Source: a virus. Taken from it: a DNA stretch of 35,445 nt. The translations under genes and the position numbers were made by a program. The notes under the pieces are model-generated. The model made no database searches. It was not told the DNA's origin and saw only the letters and a list, made by a program, of their open reading frames with translations. The DNA lies in the IMG/VR virus record IMGVR_UViG_3300042464_000268, positions 1 to 35,445 of that record; one strand, given 5' to 3'. Of this stretch, positions 7,433-12,793 are shown piece after piece (within the stretch, counting starts at the first letter, position 1; each line of letters starts with the position of its first letter).

Positions 7433-7671
7433 TCCGGGCCTACCTCGCGCAGCTTGCGCGAGACGCGCCGGGATTCCGCGGCCATCGTGCAGTAGTGCTC
7501 GAGGAGCGGAAGGTTGTCGGGACCGAACCAGTCCGCAGGCTTCGAGGCGACAATCTCGCGCCAGATCGCGCTCTCGTCGTCTCCCAGGCGATCAGGAGGT
7601 GCGACCCTCTCATGGGGTGCGACCCGTACCACCGAGAGCCCCTCGGCGCTCTTCCGGCCTCGCTGTAGCAT
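7261..7671 (-). CDS. Terminase small subunit, P27 family
   Basis: A 136-residue DNA-recognition subunit of the packaging enzyme. Residues 'DDESAIWREIVASKPADWFG' and 'LLEHYCTMAAESRRVSRKL' form the helical core. 'DDYDRLINLQTKIGGQLASL' followed by 'TKMRLTQQSRYGARAA' is the C-terminal pattern of P27-type small terminases. ATG 7671 follows AAGGA at a reasonable distance. It immediately precedes the large subunit and follows an HNH nuclease, the arrangement typical of cos-packaging HK97-like phages. Confidence 0.9.
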   Translation of the reverse strand: MLQRGRKSAEGLSVVRVAPHERVAPPDRLGDDESAIWREIVASKPADWFGPDNLPLLEHYCTMAAESRRVSRKLREVGPECLDDYDRLINLQTKIGGQLASLATKMRLTQQSRYGARAAATASDRAAPKKPWEFGT

Positions 7672-7756
7672 TTCAGGAATCCTTGCCGATTAGCACGAAA
7701 CAGGCACGCGCTCGGTGTCCGAGCCTCGAGCCGTAGAGATTCGACCCTCCCCTCCC
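7672..7756. other. HNH-terminase gap, candidate cos region
   Basis: The 85 bases between the HNH nuclease and the small terminase are one of the few gaps in this tightly packed strand. They hold a perfect short dyad GCTCGG-TGT-CCGAGC at 7710-7724 and a C-rich tract at 7744-7756. In cos phages with this gene order the cohesive-end site often lies next to the small terminase gene. I see no decisive cos motif, so this is only a candidate. Confidence 0.2.
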
Positions 7757-8110
7757 TCACCGCTGAAAATTCCAGGGGTGGGAGGGGTCGAGGGGGGCGC
7801 CCGAGGTGTCGCATCCCCGCAGGGTTCCGGTCTGCTCGAGCTCGGCCTTCGCGCCGTTGTGACACGGCTCGCAGAGCGGTTGCCAGTTGGTCGCCGCCCA
7901 GAAAAGCGTTTCGTCGCCGCGATGAGGGGTGACGTGATCGACGACCGATGCCGCCGTCACCCTGCCGAGCTGCTCGCAGAATACGCAGAGCGGGTGCGCT
8001 GCCAGGTATGCCCGGCGCGCCTCTCGCCACTTGCGACCGTACAAACGATCGCGCTGCTCTTCCCTTGACCACAGTCCAGGTTTCGATAGTTTCGTCATGC
8101 AAATGTACAC
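7757..8110 (-). CDS. HNH endonuclease
   Basis: A 117-residue HNH nuclease with a zinc-finger-like scaffold. 'CVFCEQLGRVTAASVVDHVTP' supplies the first CxxC pair and the D-H of the active site, and 'WAATNWQPLCEPCHNGAK' gives the Asn, the second CxxC pair and the final His. In HK97-like phages such a protein beside the terminase is required for cos cleavage and packaging, so that role is likely here. Translation may start at GTG 8110, two bases after the previous stop, or at ATG 8098 (MTKLSKPGLW). It ends with 'PWNFQR', frequent in this group. Confidence 0.9.
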   Translation of the reverse strand: MYICMTKLSKPGLWSREEQRDRLYGRKWREARRAYLAAHPLCVFCEQLGRVTAASVVDHVTPHRGDETLFWAATNWQPLCEPCHNGAKAELEQTGTLRGCDTSGAPLDPSHPWNFQR

Positions 8111-8111
8111 A

Positions 8112-8561
8112 TCAAGCGTTTTTCGCTGACCAAGCGTCCGCGACGGAAAGCGCGCCGTACATTGCCGTCCGGAAGCGACGCAGGAGCGTCTGGTATTGAG
8201 CCGGGCTCATCCGCAGGCGCCGAGCTCGTACTTCGTTAGGTTCGTCCCTCGGCGTGAGGTAGGTGACCTCGACGAGCTGCGCCCAGGTCCGCCGGTCACG
8301 GCAGAGATTGGTCACGCATCGCTCCACCACCTCCACGCCATTCGGCCAGTTTTCATCCGGCGCGTACCCGCCCGGCGAATTGATCCCGAGCACGATCTCG
8401 CGCAGGAGCTTCGTGCTGATTGACTCGCGCGGGTAGCCAAGCGCGCCGAGTCGATCTCGAGCGAACCTCGCCCATTGATACATTCGCCAATCGACGAACG
8501 CGGTCACGTCGGTCGCGTTTCTGGGTTTTCTCTCGTAGGCGTCGGCAGTCGCGGTGCTCAC
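8112..8561 (-). CDS. Putative late-gene regulator (antiterminator/ArpU-like)
   Basis: A 149-residue basic, mainly helical protein: 'FVDWRMYQWARFARDRLGALGYP', then a Cys pair region 'VVERCVTNLCRDRRTWAQ', then 'RRLRMSPAQYQTLLRRFRTAMY', which looks like a sigma region 4-type helix-turn-helix. This shape, and the position between the replication/recombination genes and the packaging genes, match phage late regulators such as Q- or ArpU-like proteins. Assignment to one family is not possible by eye. GTG 8561 overlaps the RusA stop as GTGA. A late antiterminator would also explain how the two strong terminators at 28.0 kb are passed. Confidence 0.45.
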   Translation of the reverse strand: MSTATADAYERKPRNATDVTAFVDWRMYQWARFARDRLGALGYPRESISTKLLREIVLGINSPGGYAPDENWPNGVEVVERCVTNLCRDRRTWAQLVEVTYLTPRDEPNEVRARRLRMSPAQYQTLLRRFRTAMYGALSVADAWSAKNA

Positions 8562-8956
8562 GGTTCAGATCCCCTGCGTGTCGTGAAGTTAGTCTCCGAG
8601 GTGTACGGTCGGATGACGACCTGGACCTTCCCGCCTGGGAAGACCGGACCGCGCACTACGCGCAGATCGTCGATGTTGCTGTCGTCCTCGATCACACCGG
8701 CCGCAACGACCGCATCGAGGAGCGCCTTCTGTAGGTTGTCGAGATCACGCCTACGTCGATCCGGCGGATGCGCCAGGAGCTCGACCTTCAGCAGTCCACC
8801 GATCCCCTCGACCGGAACCTCCTGCTCGCCGATCGCCTCGATCGCCGCCTTGCGATACGCGCGGCCTCGAGCGCCGATCACCATCCGGCCTCGAAAGTTC
8901 CGCCAGTAATGGTTCACCGACGGAGGCCAGGGAAGTGTGAACTCCAGATGGATCAC
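8558..8956 (-). CDS. rusA: RusA-family Holliday junction resolvase
   Basis: A 132-residue endonuclease that resolves four-way junctions left by recombination or replication before packaging. The N-terminus 'IHLEFTLPWPPSVNHYWR' is the RusA signature. The acidic metal-binding cluster lies in 'HPPDRRRRDLDNLQKALLDA' and 'VIEDDSNIDDLRVVRG', with the conserved D-x-DN and D-D spacing. I choose GTG 8956 because it gives the family N-terminus and overlaps the upstream stop as GTGA; the longer frame to 9061 is an alternate-frame extension. It pairs functionally with the exonuclease/RecT genes on the other strand. Confidence 0.9.
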   Translation of the reverse strand: MIHLEFTLPWPPSVNHYWRNFRGRMVIGARGRAYRKAAIEAIGEQEVPVEGIGGLLKVELLAHPPDRRRRDLDNLQKALLDAVVAAGVIEDDSNIDDLRVVRGPVFPGGKVQVVIRPYTSETNFTTRRGSEP

Positions 8957-9003
8957 TTCGGAATCTGACCGAACAGGCCCGGCCACGACGTCGCCGTGCT
9001 CAA
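8953..9003 (-). CDS. 16-residue coupling mini-ORF (tentative)
   Basis: A 17-codon frame (TTG start, LSTATSWPGLFGQIPK) fits exactly between two genes. Its TTG overlaps the upstream stop (TTGA) and its stop overlaps the RusA GTG (GTGA). The peptide shows no motif. It may serve only to carry ribosomes from the 43-residue membrane protein gene to rusA. Seen in sequence; translation is inferred. Confidence 0.3.
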   Translation of the reverse strand: MSTATSWPGLFGQIPK

Positions 9004-9131
9004 GTGAAGACCCGGTAGACCGACATCGCGGCGGCTGCGAACGCGCCGATCCCGATGCCAAGCAGTGCGCCAGTGACTACCATGATTAGCGACACTTGCG
9101 CGATCGAAACAATCAGTTCCCAGGCTTTCAT
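9000..9131 (-). CDS. 43-residue single-span membrane protein
   Basis: A short gene of 43 residues starting MKAWELIVSIAQVSLIMVV. Nearly the whole chain (residues 5-36) is hydrophobic, with 'GALLGIGIGAFAAAAM' as the core, and a Tyr-Arg end. That predicts one membrane helix without a cleavage site. ATG 9131 overlaps the upstream stop as ATGA, so it is translationally coupled within the early operon. It might be a superinfection or toxicity-type inner-membrane peptide, but nothing specific supports a function. Confidence 0.6.
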   Translation of the reverse strand: MKAWELIVSIAQVSLIMVVTGALLGIGIGAFAAAAMSVYRVFT

Positions 9132-9403
9132 CGCTGCACCTCGTTAGTCTCGAATGCGGTGAGCGCGACGTGACCTTCCGCGATGAGAACATTCGCCAGG
9201 TCGCGCGCGGTCTGCTCGGCGCGCTCGCGCCTGTAGGTGCGCCAGTTCCACCACCACCGCAATTTCCCGACGGGGAGATACTGGACGTCCCATCCGTTGT
9301 TCACGCGGCTCACGCGGTCGAGCTGCTGCACGACGCGCACCCGAGCGATCGGGATGACGACGGTCTTGATCGCGGAGAACGGCCTCAAGCGGTCCTGCGT
9401 CAT
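9128..9403 (-). CDS. Hypothetical early protein, 91 residues
   Basis: I do not recognise this protein. It has a basic N-terminus with alternating hydrophobic residues ('IKTVVIPIARVRVVQQLDRV'), a Trp/Arg cluster 'LRWWWNWRTYRRERAEQTA', and a short helical end. It looks soluble and probably binds nucleic acid or protein through the aromatic-basic patch, which is only a guess from composition. It starts 8 nt after the SSB-like gene and overlaps the following membrane peptide gene by ATGA. Short proteins with such WxW-RxxRER segments occur in phage early regions. Confidence 0.6.
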   Translation of the reverse strand: MTQDRLRPFSAIKTVVIPIARVRVVQQLDRVSRVNNGWDVQYLPVGKLRWWWNWRTYRRERAEQTARDLANVLIAEGHVALTAFETNEVQR

Positions 9404-9410
9404 AAGCCGT

Positions 9411-9692
9411 TCAGAACGGGATGTCGTCGTTGAAGTCGTCAGCCGGGACGGAAGCCGGTGCCGGTGCCGGTGCCGCAGCGCGCTGCTGATCCTTCGGTTT
9501 CACCGAGAGCGAGAAGAACTTCTCGCCTGCGAGCTTCGAGCTTTCCTTGCCGGTCTTCAGCCATCCGGAGAGCCAGTATTCGACGCCCTCGATGTTGATC
9601 GAGCCCGAGTAGTCGGGGTGCGTGTCCTTCTCCTTGCGCTTGTTTTTCGCGAGCAGGCCGCTGTTGGTGTTGTCGTACTGGGGCATTGTCAA
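9411..9692 (-). CDS. Small SSB-like / DUF736-like protein with SSB-type acidic tip
   Basis: A 93-residue protein with a single small beta domain: 'YDNTNSGLLAKNKRKEKDTHP', 'YSGSINIEGVEYWLSGWLKTG', 'GEKFFSLSVKPKDQ'. This is a known phage family related to small OB-like or DUF736-type proteins. A Pro/Ala linker of about 15 residues leads to 'DDFNDDIPF', which closely imitates the conserved acidic tip of bacterial SSB (usually DDDIPF). That tip recruits repair and replication proteins. It sits in the replication gene cluster, overlapping its upstream neighbour by ATGA. An SSB-like or SSB-mimic role is well supported by the tail and less so by the fold. Confidence 0.65.
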   Translation of the reverse strand: MTMPQYDNTNSGLLAKNKRKEKDTHPDYSGSINIEGVEYWLSGWLKTGKESSKLAGEKFFSLSVKPKDQQRAAAPAPAPASVPADDFNDDIPF

Positions 9693-9925
9693 TCCTCTTT
9701 CGGTTGTAACGGGATGCGGTATACGCGCTCGAAGAGCGCCTTCCAGGTTTCTGCGGGTTGTCCGGCGCGCTTGCCTGCGATCGAGAGCACCCGCTGTTGA
9801 GCGACTATCGCCGCTCGGATCTTTTCGCGCCGCTGCTCTGCTGTCGTGACGCCCGCATCCCAGTCGAGCGGGAGCCCGAGGCGTTGCGCCATCCAGGCCT
9901 CGTTCATCGCGTCGGCGATCCTCAC
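9689..9925 (-). CDS. Hypothetical early protein, 78 residues
   Basis: Unrecognised. It is short and mostly helical: 'MRIADAMNEAWMAQRLGLP', then 'TTAEQRREKIRAAIVAQQRV', then 'AETWKALFERVYRIPLQP'. There are no Cys pairs, membrane segment or enzyme motif. It overlaps its neighbours on both sides by 4 nt (the loader-like gene upstream, the SSB-like gene downstream), which makes it a genuine member of the replication operon. It could be an accessory to the loader, by position only. Confidence 0.6.
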   Translation of the reverse strand: MRIADAMNEAWMAQRLGLPLDWDAGVTTAEQRREKIRAAIVAQQRVLSIAGKRAGQPAETWKALFERVYRIPLQPKED

Positions 9926-10416
9926 TTGCCGATGCCCCCGATCAATCCGCGGACCGGGTTGTCGTGCGCGAGCTGCGGGAGTTCCTGGCGCGTCTCGGCG
10001 ACGTCGGCGAGTTGGTCGTAGTGCGAGGCGAATCGCTTCTCAGTGAACGGGAGCGCGTCGACGCTCGACCAGGCGATCACCTTCCATCCGCCGAGCGCCT
10101 GGACGGTGCGCTCGACCTCCGGGATCGCAGGCCCGGTGTGATACGAGCCCGAGCGAACGTGCTGTAGCGCGATCGCCCAGGCCTCGCCCGGCGTCATGCG
10201 CTGCGCGCGCCTCAGCTGTTGGAAGTGCCAGGGGTTCGGGAAATACTCCTCGTGAAGCATCAGGTACTGCGCCGCGGCGCGAAACTCCTCGATCGACCAG
10301 GCGCTCATCGCCGAGTACCAAAGCTCGAGCGCTTCGGCCGTGAGTTTTCCGCCGGGTTTGATCTCGGCGAGCGAGACCAGGATGCGCGCCATTTCAGCGC
10401 GATCACCCGGCTGCAT
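9922..10416 (-). CDS. Putative replication accessory / helicase-loader-like protein
   Basis: A 164-residue protein opening 'QPGDRAEMARILVSLAEIKPG', then 'LELWYSAMSAWSIEEFRAAAQ' and 'YFPNPWHFQQLRRAQRMTPG'. It ends with 'LPFTEKRFASHYDQLADVAE'. This helical pattern is seen in phage proteins encoded immediately after DUF1376-type replication initiators, in the place where lambda P or DnaC-like loaders sit. No Walker motif is visible, so it is not an AAA+ loader. It overlaps the initiator gene by 14 nt. A loader-like function is inferred from gene order. Confidence 0.5.
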   Translation of the reverse strand: MQPGDRAEMARILVSLAEIKPGGKLTAEALELWYSAMSAWSIEEFRAAAQYLMLHEEYFPNPWHFQQLRRAQRMTPGEAWAIALQHVRSGSYHTGPAIPEVERTVQALGGWKVIAWSSVDALPFTEKRFASHYDQLADVAETRQELPQLAHDNPVRGLIGGIGK

Positions 10417-11233
10417 TGGCCTTCTCGAGCCACGCCTGGGCGGCGGCGACGTTGCTGTCCTGGGTCTTTTGCGCCTTCGACGGCGGGATCGGCCAGGGCT
10501 GCGACCAGGGACGATCGCGATCGCCGAAGAACCTCGCCGGGTTGAGGACCATGCGGTTAGTCGCCTGGACGTGTCCGGCGTATCGCTCGACGCCTGCGCG
10601 GATGTCCTCCCAGGTCGCGCCCTGCTCGAGGTGCCTGCGGATGTGGTGCTCTGCGCTGATCCAGTCCGTGCGGCCCGCGTGTGGCGGGTAGATCGCCTTC
10701 AGCGCCTCAAATTCCCGGCGCTCGTCGCCTTCCGCGCGCGCGAGTTTGGCTACCTCGAGCGAAGAGATTACGCATGAGGTATCAGTTAGGGTTGGAGATA
10801 TAGTCTGGAGTCTGGAGTCTGGAGTCTGGATAGGTGAGGCGTTCGTTAGACGATTCGTCGCACGACTCGTGCTACGGTTCGTGCTGCTGTCGTCCCCGGC
10901 TCGTGCCGCCTTTCGTCTGGCCTCTCGTTCCTCGGCGATGCGCCGGTTCGTGTCACGCTGCTCGTCTGCCTTCGCGATCTCGAGGAGCGCCCTCGCGTTC
11001 GTCCACCCCTCCCCCTCGAGCTGCCAGAACTCCCCGAGGACGCGCTTGACCGCATCGCGGTCGGCCTTCGAGACCGCCCCGACGATCCGGCAGAGCTGCG
11101 TCATGTCGGTCGGCAGAGGCCTCTCGGTCGCGTAGTGGTGATCGAGGAGCGATCGGTACGCCCCGCGCTCGGTGAGCGACAGGTGCCCCGTGTCGCGTTG
11201 GAAGTCGCCGATGTAATGCTTGTAGAAGTTCAC
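10403..11233 (-). CDS. DUF1376 replication protein (initiator-like) with internal iteron-like repeats
   Basis: A 276-residue protein. Residues 1 to about 85 match the DUF1376 domain of phage replication proteins ('NFYKHYIGDFQRDTGHLS', 'GAYRSLLDHHYATERPLP', 'RVLGEFWQLEGEGWTN'). A charged linker (about residues 86-145) contains a four-residue repeat 'TNRS/TSRA/TNRL' and then 'IQTPDSRLQTIS'. The C-terminal part ('EFEALKAIYPPHAGRTDW', 'RYAGHVQATNRMVLNPARFF') is typical of initiators that load helicase. GTG 11233 overlaps the Cro-like stop (GTGA) after GGGGGAGG. The linker DNA carries direct repeats, suggesting the origin lies inside the gene, as in lambda O. Confidence 0.75.
   Translation of the reverse strand: MNFYKHYIGDFQRDTGHLSLTERGAYRSLLDHHYATERPLPTDMTQLCRIVGAVSKADRDAVKRVLGEFWQLEGEGWTNARALLEIAKADEQRDTNRRIAEEREARRKAARAGDDSSTNRSTSRATNRLTNASPIQTPDSRLQTISPTLTDTSCVISSLEVAKLARAEGDERREFEALKAIYPPHAGRTDWISAEHHIRRHLEQGATWEDIRAGVERYAGHVQATNRMVLNPARFFGDRDRPWSQPWPIPPSKAQKTQDSNVAAAQAWLEKANAAG
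10802..10829. repeat. Four tandem copies of a 7-bp unit (AGTCTGG)
   Basis: Four perfect head-to-tail copies of AGTCTGG lie in the linker-coding part of the replication gene. Because 7 is not a multiple of 3, gain or loss of one copy would shift the frame of the C-terminal half. They lie directly next to the 12-bp iteron-like array and may be part of the origin. Both readings are inferences. Confidence 0.7.
10838..10885. repeat. Iteron-like array, four 12-bp units; candidate replication origin
   Basis: Four consecutive 12-bp units read GGCGTTCGTTAG, ACGATTCGTCGC, ACGACTCGTGCT and ACGGTTCGTGCT on the plus strand. Each has a core xCGNyTCGT; three have the partial dyad ACGA-N-TCGT or a near match. 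They sit inside the replication initiator gene, as the lambda origin iterons do, and are translated as a four-residue repeat. Origin function is inferred from position and structure. Confidence 0.5.
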
Positions 11234-11487
11234 GCCGCCTCCCCCGCTGGGTTGGTACGTCGTCTCCCCCTGGAGTCGCGGATCACGCTCCAGTCGACGT
11301 CCGGCCGCAGCTCCTCGACCGTGACGATCCCGTTGCTCTCCCGCTCGATGTTGATTGCGAGGGATTCCGCCGCCTGTTTGTAGCCGTAGCTGACGTTCCG
11401 CAGATGACCGCCCGTCGTGCCGCAGCGCTCTGCGAAACGGTCGCGCTGACGGAGGGACATGGTTTGAAGGAACTCTTTCAGTGTCAT
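11230..11487 (-). CDS. Cro/YdaS-like DNA-binding protein
   Basis: An 85-residue protein: 'MTLKEFLQTMSLRQRDRFAE', then 'RCGTTGGHLRNVSYGYKQAA' and 'INIERESNGIVTVEELRPDV'. This is the YdaS-type helix-turn-helix that stands in for Cro in many Pseudomonadota prophages. It is the first minus-strand gene, divergent from the repressor, so it is expected to bind the shared operators and promote lytic growth. I choose ATG 11487 over the ATG at 11532 because the longer version adds an aromatic-rich non-family segment that covers the promoter. The predicted transcript starts only about 3 nt upstream, so translation may be leaderless. Its GTGA overlap couples it to the replication gene. Confidence 0.8.
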   Translation of the reverse strand: MTLKEFLQTMSLRQRDRFAERCGTTGGHLRNVSYGYKQAAESLAINIERESNGIVTVEELRPDVDWSVIRDSRGRRRTNPAGEAA

Positions 11488-11496
11488 ATCGCGGAG

Positions 11497-11524
11497 ATAG
11501 TACCAAAATGGAGCATATGTGCAA
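11497..11524 (-). promoter_or_regulatory. Left promoter (to Cro-like gene and minus-strand operon)
   Basis: On the minus strand TTGCAC (-35, 11519-11524), 16 nt, then TACTAT (-10, 11497-11502). The -10 begins with the last two bases of a half-conserved operator dyad (TCCATTTTGGTA, 11501-11512), the same geometry as at the right promoter. The predicted start at about 11490 is almost at the ATG (11487). Seen by inspection only. Confidence 0.6.
11501..11512. promoter_or_regulatory. Degenerate operator in the left promoter
   Basis: TACCAAAATGGA keeps one perfect half-site (TACC) and part of the other of the TACC-N4-GGTA dyad. It overlaps the -10 and spacer of the left promoter. It could be a weaker repressor or Cro-like site. 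Confidence 0.4.
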
Positions 11525-11536
11525 TACCACACGGTA
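11525..11536. promoter_or_regulatory. Left operator, TACC-N4-GGTA
   Basis: TACCACACGGTA is a perfect dyad immediately upstream of the left promoter -35 and about 50 bp before the repressor start. Its flanks (TGCAAT before, ATTCA after) are shared with the site at 12269-12280, supporting a common binding protein, most likely the repressor. Confidence 0.6.
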
Positions 11537-11537
11537 A

Positions 11538-11566
11538 TTCACCATTAGGTGCATTTTTGCTATTCA
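11538..11566 (+). promoter_or_regulatory. Candidate repressor promoter
   Basis: TTCACC (11538-11543), 17 nt, TATTCA (11561-11566) preceded by TG in extended -10 position. The start would be near 11573, leaving a leader of about 12 nt before GTG 11586 without a clear ribosome site. A weak match; listed because some promoter must lie here. Confidence 0.3.
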
Positions 11567-11585
11567 ATCTGTCACACTGTCAGTC

Positions 11586-12245
11586 GTGGACACTCAAGAC
11601 ATCAGGCGCGAGCGACTGCGGCGGCTTATCGAGGATGAGTACGGCGGCAATGTGTCTCGTTTTGCACAGCTCATCCAAAAGTCCCAAAGTCAGCTCTCGA
11701 GCACCCTCCTCGGCCGCAAAGGGTTCGGCGAGCGCCTTGCGCGTCAGATCGAGGCTGCGGTAGGCCTTTCAGCCGGTTGGTTAGATCGCCCACTCGATAG
11801 CGGGCCTAGCGAGGCGGATGCTCCCGATGGTTTTGTTGCTGTACGTCGCGTACGGATGAAGCTGTCGGCCGGGGTGATTGGTTGGGCGGTCGAATGCCAC
11901 GCGGACGACGCGCCGCCCTTGTTCTTCCGGCGTGAATGGTTCGAGAAGCGCGGATTCCGACCTGATCAGCTCGTCGCGCTGAAGGTCCAGGGCGCTTCGA
12001 TGGAGCCCGGTCTTTATGACGGCGACACGATCGTCGTGAATCGCGCCGATACCCAGTTAGCCGACGGCGAAGTGTGCGCCGTGAATTACGAAGGCGAGTT
12101 GGTGATCAAGCGTCTCCGACGCGACGCCGGGGAATGGTTCCTGGCATCCGATAACCCAGACAAGCGCCGCTACGGCGACAAGCGCTGCGGCGACGGCGTC
12201 GAGATTATTGGTCGCGTCGTCTACAAGAATTCCGAACAGATCTAG
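11586..12245 (+). CDS. CI-like repressor with S24 self-cleavage domain
   Basis: A 219-residue lysogeny repressor. The N-terminal HTH is 'YGGNVSRFAQLIQKSQSQLS' with 'GKGFGERLARQIE'-like helices (residues about 18-60). A linker contains Ala95-Gly96, the expected RecA-stimulated cleavage site, inside 'MKLSAGVIGW'. The C-terminal S24 domain has the nucleophile Ser138 in 'KVQGASMEPGLYDGD' and the general base Lys175 in 'YEGELVIKRL'. DNA damage should therefore induce the prophage. GTG 11586 is the only sensible start. The gene lies between two operator regions, with the early genes diverging to the left and a second repressible operon to the right. Confidence 0.95.
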   Translation: MDTQDIRRERLRRLIEDEYGGNVSRFAQLIQKSQSQLSSTLLGRKGFGERLARQIEAAVGLSAGWLDRPLDSGPSEADAPDGFVAVRRVRMKLSAGVIGWAVECHADDAPPLFFRREWFEKRGFRPDQLVALKVQGASMEPGLYDGDTIVVNRADTQLADGEVCAVNYEGELVIKRLRRDAGEWFLASDNPDKRRYGDKRCGDGVEIIGRVVYKNSEQI

Positions 12246-12268
12246 TCCGGGCAGGCGCCCGCTGCAAT

Positions 12269-12280
12269 AACCTTTTGGTA
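12269..12280. promoter_or_regulatory. Right operator 2, AACC-N4-GGTA
   Basis: AACCTTTTGGTA differs from the dyad by one base. Flanks TGCAATA and TTTCA match those of the left operator at 11525-11536. It lies 23 bp beyond the repressor stop and upstream of the right promoter. Confidence 0.5.
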
Positions 12281-12298
12281 TTTCAGTACCTCCGGCTG

Positions 12299-12327
12299 TT
12301 GACTTAATTAGTACCTGTCGGTAATAC
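12299..12327 (+). promoter_or_regulatory. Right promoter (recombination/integration operon)
   Basis: TTGACT (12299-12304), exactly 17 nt, TAATAC (12322-12327): a near-consensus sigma-70 promoter on the plus strand. A perfect operator dyad occupies the spacer and the first two -10 bases, so a bound repressor should block it. The first gene starts 45 nt downstream after GGGAGG. Confidence 0.75.
12312..12323. promoter_or_regulatory. Right operator 1, TACC-N4-GGTA
   Basis: TACCTGTCGGTA is a perfect dyad inside the right promoter, overlapping its -10. Same half-sites as the left operator at 11525-11536. Confidence 0.6.
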
Positions 12328-12371
12328 TCCTTCCGAAGCCGCATCCCGCGGCGAGTCATTCGGGAGGTTTC

Positions 12372-12572
12372 ATGGACACCGCAATAGACGGAATTCTGCT
12401 CGTTTCGGCGGTTTTTACCGCTTTCGGCGTACTTGCCATTCTTGCCGCGGTCTTCGAGTACGTCCTCGATCTGATCGCGCTCCGCCGACGTAATCGCCGC
12501 AGCCGCGAGCGTCTGCCAGATCCCAATCCCCGCACGGTTGTCCGTCGTGCCGGATGGAACGTCCCGCTGTGA
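12372..12572 (+). CDS. Small membrane protein, first gene of the right operon
   Basis: A 66-residue protein with a strong ribosome site (GGGAGG, 4 nt before ATG). Residues about 5-36 ('GILLVSAVFTAFGVLAILAA' and 'FEYVLDLIAL') form one long membrane helix; the rest is Arg-rich ('RRRNRRSRERLP') and should stay in the cytoplasm. No family is recognised. As the first product of a repressor-controlled operon it may act early at the inner membrane, for example in exclusion or stress signalling, but this is only a guess from topology. It overlaps the next gene by 19 nt. Confidence 0.6.
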   Translation: MDTAIDGILLVSAVFTAFGVLAILAAVFEYVLDLIALRRRNRRSRERLPDPNPRTVVRRAGWNVPL

Positions 12573-12793
12573 CCATCGAAAAAGTCGACCCTCGAGATCA
12601 TCGCGCATGGTTCGAGTTTGCCCGAGCTATCGAGCGCGACAGCCTTCCCGATCGCATCGTCCTCGAGCTCGATCGCGACATCACGATCGGCGAGCTGCTC
12701 CAGGCGCTCACGCCTGCCGGGTTCGTAATCTCGAACGCCCGCTCCGGGATTCTTCTCATCCACCGAAAGCCCGCTATGCAGGAGGCCGCATGA
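12554..12793 (+). CDS. Hypothetical protein, 79 residues
   Basis: A small acidic soluble protein: 'VTIEKVDPRDHRAWFEFARA', then 'LPDRIVLELDRDITIGELLQ' and 'AGFVISNARSGILLIHRKPA'. The alternating strand and helix pattern suggests a compact alpha/beta domain. There are no metal-binding or catalytic motifs. ATG 12554 overlaps the upstream gene, and its stop overlaps the exonuclease ATG (ATGATG), so it is translationally coupled to the recombination pair. It may assist the exonuclease/annealase, by position only. Confidence 0.6.
   Translation: MERPAVTIEKVDPRDHRAWFEFARAIERDSLPDRIVLELDRDITIGELLQALTPAGFVISNARSGILLIHRKPAMQEAA

Noticed and set aside
12250-12262. Hairpin after the repressor stop as a terminator
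   Set aside because: Only a five-base stem with no adequate T-run immediately after it; too weak to call.
12057-12608. 183-codon minus-strand frame over the repressor end and right promoter
   Set aside because: It runs antisense through the S24 domain and the promoter/operator sequence; no family features.
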